In this document: piece after piece, positions 59,908 through 64,000 of the stretch | Layout of the letters: each line of letters starts with the position of its first letter | Position numbering within the stretch: the stretch's first letter is position 1 | DNA from: Streptomyces sp. Je 1-79 | Lineage (GTDB): Bacteria; Actinomycetota; Actinomycetes; Streptomycetales; Streptomycetaceae | DNA: 64,000 nt | Direction: 5' to 3' | Assembly: GCF_025195125.1 (NCBI RefSeq) | Contig: NZ_JAMGSL010000018.1 | Coordinates: 1-64,000 of the forward strand | Position numbers and translations under genes: made by a program | The notes under the pieces: generated by a model | What the model was told of the DNA's origin: nothing | Databases searched by the model: none | The model's input: the letters and a program-made list of their open reading frames with translations, nothing else

Positions 59908-61725
59908 ATGTCCACGACCCTCGAACCCCCGCCGCTCACGCGGCCCTCCGACGCCCCGGCCAGACGCTCGCTGGTGATCGTCGGCGCCGGGCCGCGCGGA
60001 ACCGGGGTGCTGGAACGTATCGCCGCCAACGCGCCCGAGCTGCACGACGGTTCGGGCCTCGACATCCATCTCGTCGACCCGTACCCGCCGGGCGGCGGTC
60101 GCATCTGGCGCCACGACCAGTCGCCACTGCTCTGGATGAACTCGCAGGCCCGGGACGTCACGATGTTCACCGACGAGACCGTCGAGATCGCGGGCCCCGC
60201 CCTCCCGGGCCCCACCGTGCACGAGTGGGCCGGCGGCGACGGACAGGCCTTCGTCAGCCGCCGCACGCACAGCGGCTATCTGCGCTGGGTGTACGAGAAG
60301 GCCGTCGCCGCCATGCCGCGGGACGTCGCCGTCCACCACCACCCGCACCGGGCGCTGCGCGTCGCGGGAGCGCCCGCCGACCGCCAGACGGTCTGGCTGG
60401 AAGGCGTCGGCACACCGCTCACCGCCGACCTCGTCATCCTCACCCAAGGACATCTGGACGCGGAACTCGACGACGAACAGGCCGCGTTGGCCGCCTACGC
60501 CGAGCGCCACGGGCTTGTGCACCTGCCGCCCGACTTCACCGCCGACAGCGACCTGTCACGGCTCGCGCCCGGCGCCCCCGTGCTCGTGCGCGGCTTCGGC
60601 CTCGCCTTCGTCGACCTCATGGTGCTGCTCACCGAGGGCCGCGGCGGCCGGTACGAGAACGGGGAGTACGTCCCGTCCGGACGCGAGCCCGTCCTGTACG
60701 TCGGATCGCGGCGCGGAGTCCCGTACCACGCGAAGATCGGCTATCCGCCGGAGGGTGAACGGCCCCCGCTCCCACGCCACCTGGGGCCGGACGAGATCGA
60801 CGGACTCCTCGCCCGGCCCGGCGGCTTCGACTTCCGGCGGGACGTCTGGCCGCTGGTCGGGAAGGAGCTCGGATTCGCCCACTACCACCGCCTCTTCACC
60901 GCGCATCCCGAGCGCACCCGGATCCCGTGGGCGGACTTCGACAGCGCCTACGCCGCCTGCCCGCCCGGAGCGCCCGAGCTGGACGCCCTCGTCGCCGCCG
61001 CTGTGCCCGACCCGGCCGACCGGCTCGACCTCGCCGCGCTCGACCGCCCCCTCACCGGCGTGCGCCACACCGACCCCGAGGCCCTCCAGGAGCACCTGCG
61101 CGGCCACATCACCGCCGACCTGGCGCGCCGCGGCGACCCGGCCCGCAGCCCCGACCTCGCCGTCTTCCACGCCCTGATCTCCGTCTACGGACAGCTGGCG
61201 CGGCTCGGCGACATCGGGGCCTGGTGGCACGGCTTCTTCAGCTTCCTGGCGTCCGGGCCGCCGGCCCCACGGCTGAGGAACCTGCTTCCGCTCTCCCGCG
61301 CGGGCGTCGTGCGCTTCCTCGGCGCGGATCTGCGGGTCACCGCCGTGGGCGGGAAGTTCCGGGCCCAGAGCTCCACGCTCCCCGGGCACGTCACCGAGGC
61401 CCGCGCCCTCGTCGAGGCACGGCTCCCCGAGCCCACGGTCGTCGGCAGCCGGGACCCGCTGCTGCGGACGCTGTACGCCGACGGCGCGGCCGCGACCCCG
61501 GCGGGACTCCTCGCCGTCGACCCCGCCGACGGCCGCGTCCTGGACCGGGCGGGGGTGCCGCACCCGCGCCGCTTCGCGCTCGGACCGCACACCGACGCGC
61601 GCGGCGCCGGCGGCTTCACGCGGCCCGGCACCAACGGCCTCTCCTTCCGGCAGAACGACGCGACCGCGCGGACCGCGCTGGCCTTCCTGCGCGACCTGTC
61701 CCGTCATGCCCCGCTGAGCGCCTGA
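59908..61725 (+). CDS. FAD/NAD(P)-binding protein (PF13454-like)
   Basis: Encodes 605 aa from ATG 59908. Dinucleotide-binding motif SLVIVGAGPRGTGVLERIA at about residue 24, then PGGGRIWRHDQSPLLWMNSQ and TQGHLDAELDDEQ; the C-terminal TRPGTNGLSFRQNDATAR binds FAD. This large family is of unknown substrate; some members join natural-product or siderophore pathways. No signal peptide. The DUF1684 gene follows 98 bp downstream. Confidence 0.9.
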   Translation: MSTTLEPPPLTRPSDAPARRSLVIVGAGPRGTGVLERIAANAPELHDGSGLDIHLVDPYPPGGGRIWRHDQSPLLWMNSQARDVTMFTDETVEIAGPALPGPTVHEWAGGDGQAFVSRRTHSGYLRWVYEKAVAAMPRDVAVHHHPHRALRVAGAPADRQTVWLEGVGTPLTADLVILTQGHLDAELDDEQAALAAYAERHGLVHLPPDFTADSDLSRLAPGAPVLVRGFGLAFVDLMVLLTEGRGGRYENGEYVPSGREPVLYVGSRRGVPYHAKIGYPPEGERPPLPRHLGPDEIDGLLARPGGFDFRRDVWPLVGKELGFAHYHRLFTAHPERTRIPWADFDSAYAACPPGAPELDALVAAAVPDPADRLDLAALDRPLTGVRHTDPEALQEHLRGHITADLARRGDPARSPDLAVFHALISVYGQLARLGDIGAWWHGFFSFLASGPPAPRLRNLLPLSRAGVVRFLGADLRVTAVGGKFRAQSSTLPGHVTEARALVEARLPEPTVVGSRDPLLRTLYADGAAATPAGLLAVDPADGRVLDRAGVPHPRRFALGPHTDARGAGGFTRPGTNGLSFRQNDATARTALAFLRDLSRHAPLSA

Positions 61726-61823
61726 CCGCGCGCCCACCGCCCCTGTCCGGCCCCCGCCGTCCGCGCTCCTCCAGGAGCGTCGCGTCCGGGGCTTCCCGAA
61801 CCCGTATGGAAGGGTTGAACACC

Positions 61824-62612
61824 ATGAGCACGGATCCCCAGCAGGACTGGCAGCACTGGCACGAGCAGCGCACGGCGGCGGTCTCCTCGTCGTACGGTCC
61901 GCTCTCCCTCACCGGCACGTACTGGCTCTCCGACTACCCGGAGGGTCGAATTCCGGCCGTTCCCGGGCGGTGGCTGGACGACGGCGACGAGGTGGTTCTC
62001 ACGGCCGACGCCGAGGACGCCGTCACCGTGGACGGCAAGCCGCTGATCGGCAGCGTCCGGCTGGGCGCCGATCACCCTCCGATCCACGAGTCACGCGCCG
62101 AGTCGGCCGGACGGCGGCTCGTCGTACTGCGCCGCGAAGGGCTCTGGGCCGTACGGGACTTCGACCCCGAGTCCGCGGCACGCCGTGCTTTCCAGGGCAT
62201 CGAGGCCACGCCGTACGACGAGCGCTGGGTGGGGCCCGGCACCTTCCGGGCGTACGAGGAGTCCCGGAGCGTCCGGGTCGAGAACGCCGACGGGAAGGAG
62301 CGAGGGCTCGGGCTCGCAGGCGAACTCTCCTTCCGGCTGCGCGGCGTCGAACACACGCTCCAGGCCGCGGTGGAGGACGACGGCACGCTGTGGGCGGTCT
62401 TCGCCGATTCCACCAGCGGCCGTGACAGCTACCGGTTCCGCTTCCTGCGTCCGCCCGCGCCCGCGGCGGACGGCTCGGTGACCGTCGACTTCAACCGTGC
62501 GCTGCTGCCGCCGTGCGCGTTCGCGGACCACTTCATCTGCCCGTTCCCCCCGCCGGGGAACACCCTCGACACCGCTGTGCCGGCGGGGGAGCGGCGACTG
62601 GTCCGGGGCTGA
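61824..62612 (+). CDS. DUF1684 family protein
   Basis: Encodes 262 aa from ATG 61824 with GGAAGGG 9 nt upstream (an ATG at 61806 lacks an RBS). Blocks YGPLSLTGTYWLSDYPEGRI, RRLVVLRREGLWAVRDFDPE and VTVDFNRALLPPCAFADHFICPFPPPGN define DUF1684. The conserved Cys and Asn/Asp of the last block suggest a ligand or metal site. Cytosolic; unknown function. Confidence 0.92.
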   Translation: MSTDPQQDWQHWHEQRTAAVSSSYGPLSLTGTYWLSDYPEGRIPAVPGRWLDDGDEVVLTADAEDAVTVDGKPLIGSVRLGADHPPIHESRAESAGRRLVVLRREGLWAVRDFDPESAARRAFQGIEATPYDERWVGPGTFRAYEESRSVRVENADGKERGLGLAGELSFRLRGVEHTLQAAVEDDGTLWAVFADSTSGRDSYRFRFLRPPAPAADGSVTVDFNRALLPPCAFADHFICPFPPPGNTLDTAVPAGERRLVRG

Positions 62613-62913
62613 ACCGGTCTTCCCGCGGACCGGGTGGGGAACGAGGGGCGTCGGTGGCGGTGGGGCCACGGCGCCCCCTTGTATGGCCACGGCGCTCCTT
62701 CGTGCGGCTACGGTCCGGCCGCCCGGTGCTGCGGCGGATGCGCTTCGTAACACCGTTGCCCCCTGCGGTAGTTGAGTGCCGTACGGCCGAAAGGCGCCCT
62801 TGCGGCGTCCGCCCGGGCGGCCCGAGACTCCCCCACAGCGCCGGCCTCTGGCCGCGCCTCACGGGTCCGGCCCCCCACGGCGGACCCCCGATTCCCCTCT
62901 GGAGGAACGAGAA
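62613..62913 (+). other. Intergenic region before the S1 protease gene
   Basis: A 301-bp gap with the protease RBS GGAGG at 62901-62905. A direct repeat GGCCACGGCG(C) occurs at about 62663 and 62684. No convincing promoter, RNA or short gene recognised. Confidence 0.45.
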
Positions 62914-63804
62914 GTGAGGACCACGCGCACCACCCCCACGAGATCCATCCGTCTGCTCGCCGTCGCCACCGGCCTCGCGGCCGCGGCGGCCGTCGCGATC
63001 CCCACCGCGAGCGCCGACACCGCACAGACCTTCAGCGCGTCGCAGCTCTCCGCCGCGGGCGACGCCGTCCTGACCGCCGATGTGGCCGGTACCGCCTGGC
63101 ACGTCGACCAGGCCACCCACACCCTCGTCGTCACCGCCGACTCCACCGTCTCGAAGGCGGAGATAGCCGAGATCAAGCGCCAGGCCGGAGCCAACGCCGG
63201 GGCGATCCGCATCGAGCGCACCCCGGGGAAGTTCAACAAGCTGATCTCCGGCGGCGACGCCGTCTACGCCTCCAGCTGGCGCTGCTCCCTGGGCTTCAAC
63301 GTCCGTGACAGCGCGGGCAACTACTACTTCCTGACCGCCGGGCACTGCACCGACGGCGCGGGCACCTGGTACTCCAACTCCGGCCGCACGACCGTCCTCG
63401 GCTCCACGTCGGGCTCCAGCTTCCCGACCAACGACTACGGCATCGTCCGGTACACCAACAGCAGCGTCACCAAGTCCGGAACGGTCGGCAGCGTGGACAT
63501 CACCAGCGCCGCCAACGCCACGGTCGGCATGTCGGTGACCCGTCGCGGCTCCACCACCGGCATCCACAGCGGCTCCGTGACCGGCCTCAACGCCACCGTC
63601 AACTACGGCGGCGGTGACGTCGTCTACGGCATGATCCGCACCAACGTGTGCGCCGAGCCGGGCGACTCCGGCGGCCCGCTCTACTCCGGCAGCAGGGCCA
63701 TCGGCCTCACCTCCGGCGGCAGCGGCAACTGCTCCTCGGGCGGCACGACCTTCTTCCAGCCGGTCACCGAGGCGTTGAGCGCGTACGGGGTCAGCGTCTT
63801 CTAG
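62914..63804 (+). CDS. Secreted S1-family serine protease, streptogrisin B-like
   Basis: Encodes 296 aa from GTG 62914 with GGAGG 8 nt before. A signal peptide (about 1-33) and a propeptide (about 34-110) precede the mature enzyme beginning ISGGDAVYASSWRCSLGFNV. Triad: His in TAGHC, Asp in TNDYGIVRY, Ser in GDSGGP. The end SGGTTFFQPVTEAL matches streptogrisins. The propeptide assists folding outside the cell before self-cleavage. It lacks chitin-binding or other extra domains. Confidence 0.96.
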   Translation: MRTTRTTPTRSIRLLAVATGLAAAAAVAIPTASADTAQTFSASQLSAAGDAVLTADVAGTAWHVDQATHTLVVTADSTVSKAEIAEIKRQAGANAGAIRIERTPGKFNKLISGGDAVYASSWRCSLGFNVRDSAGNYYFLTAGHCTDGAGTWYSNSGRTTVLGSTSGSSFPTNDYGIVRYTNSSVTKSGTVGSVDITSAANATVGMSVTRRGSTTGIHSGSVTGLNATVNYGGGDVVYGMIRTNVCAEPGDSGGPLYSGSRAIGLTSGGSGNCSSGGTTFFQPVTEALSAYGVSVF

Positions 63805-63890
63805 GCGGTGCTCCGGCCGCCGGCCCGGGCCGAGACGGCCTGGGCGGCCTAGGCGGAGGCACGGCCTCCGTAGCACCATGATCCGAGCGG

Positions 63891-63929
63891 GCGTCGGGCC
63901 CCTGCCGTGACACGGCCGGGGCCCGACGC
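63891..63929 (+). terminator. Hairpin after the protease gene
   Basis: GCGTCGGGCCCC pairs with GGGGCCCGACGC over 12 bp; the loop holds a smaller CCGT/ACGG stem. No T-tract. Confidence 0.8.
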
Positions 63930-63954
63930 ATGGAATCGTGGTGGGGGAGAGCGC

Positions 63955-64000
63955 GTGACCGACCAGCCCGGTGGGCCGATACCCGGCTCCGACGCCCAGC
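63955..64000 (+). CDS. Start of a gene truncated by the window edge
   Basis: GTG 63955 follows GGGGGAG at 63943-63949 and opens VTDQPGGPIPGSDAQ, which continues past the edge. Too short to identify; partial. Confidence 0.5.
   Translation, partial: MTDQPGGPIPGSDAQ

Overview
The window is high-GC chromosomal DNA from an actinobacterium, almost certainly a Streptomyces. The evidence is the very high third-position GC, frequent GTG/TTG starts, many probable leaderless promoters (TANNNT 6-7 nt before the start codon), a streptogrisin-type secreted protease, a SepF-like protein paralogous to SepF, and a gene order (recN, pyrG, ald, parA, scpA, scpB, rluB, tyrA, cmk, plsC, der) that as I recall matches the core of Streptomyces chromosomes. 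It opens just after a 23S rRNA gene with the 5S rRNA of an rrn operon. No insertion sequence, prophage, tRNA or CRISPR array is visible.

Layout. 1-2.5 kb: 23S-5S spacer, 5S rRNA, terminator and a TPR protein with a huge Arg/Asp/Gly repeat domain. 2.5-5 kb: DUF1015 protein divergent from a NagD-like HAD phosphatase. 5-8.1 kb: an iron-box-controlled, translationally coupled FecCDE-type ferric-siderophore importer without a binding protein. 8.1-14.5 kb: SCP2-like protein, tlyA, NAD kinase, recN, a MraY/WecA-like membrane protein and a glycosyltransferase. 14.5-19.6 kb (minus strand): PucR regulator, BBE-type flavin oxidase, GH15 hydrolase. 20-31 kb: pyrG, ADP-ribose-type Nudix hydrolase, an STAND/NB-ARC-like TPR ATPase, ald, then the chromosome-organisation run parA - ribbon-helix-helix partner - scpA - scpB - rluB. 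31-35.3 kb: a tightly coupled NAD-salvage operon pnuC - nadR-type bifunctional enzyme - nrtR-type Nudix/wHTH - ADP-ribosylglycohydrolase - nucleotidyltransferase, converging on a second nucleotidyltransferase. 36-42 kb: Rieske lipoprotein, DUF952, YidB-like, then aroH-tyrA and cmk-plsC-der. 42-49.7 kb: small hypotheticals, an Rpf/LysM protein and a branched-chain-amino-acid-type ABC importer in which two permeases and one ATPase are fused into one 881-residue chain. 49.7-64 kb: GT4 glycosyltransferase, WYL regulator, stand-alone ctaD, I78 inhibitor, PAP2 phosphatase, DHA2 exporter, SepF-like protein, a DUF5685-like Cys-rich protein, FAD-binding protein, DUF1684 protein and a secreted S1 protease; a further gene starts at the edge.

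How the genes work together. Several runs are overlapping-stop/start operons (ATGA, GTGA or TTGA junctions): iron uptake, tlyA-nadK, scpA-scpB-rluB, pnuC-nadR-nrtR-ARH, aroH-tyrA, cmk-plsC and the liv genes. The most interesting accessory system is the NAD/ADP-ribose cassette at 31-36 kb. It joins import and phosphorylation/adenylation of nicotinamide riboside to a Nudix regulator, an ADP-ribose hydrolase and two DNA-polymerase-beta-fold nucleotidyltransferases of unknown substrate, and its NadR kinase P-loop lacks the canonical lysine. Other notable points are stop-codon-spanning tandem duplications at the 3' ends of three genes, P-loop Lys-to-Arg changes in two more ATPases, and a long GC-rich hairpin element after the Nudix gene.
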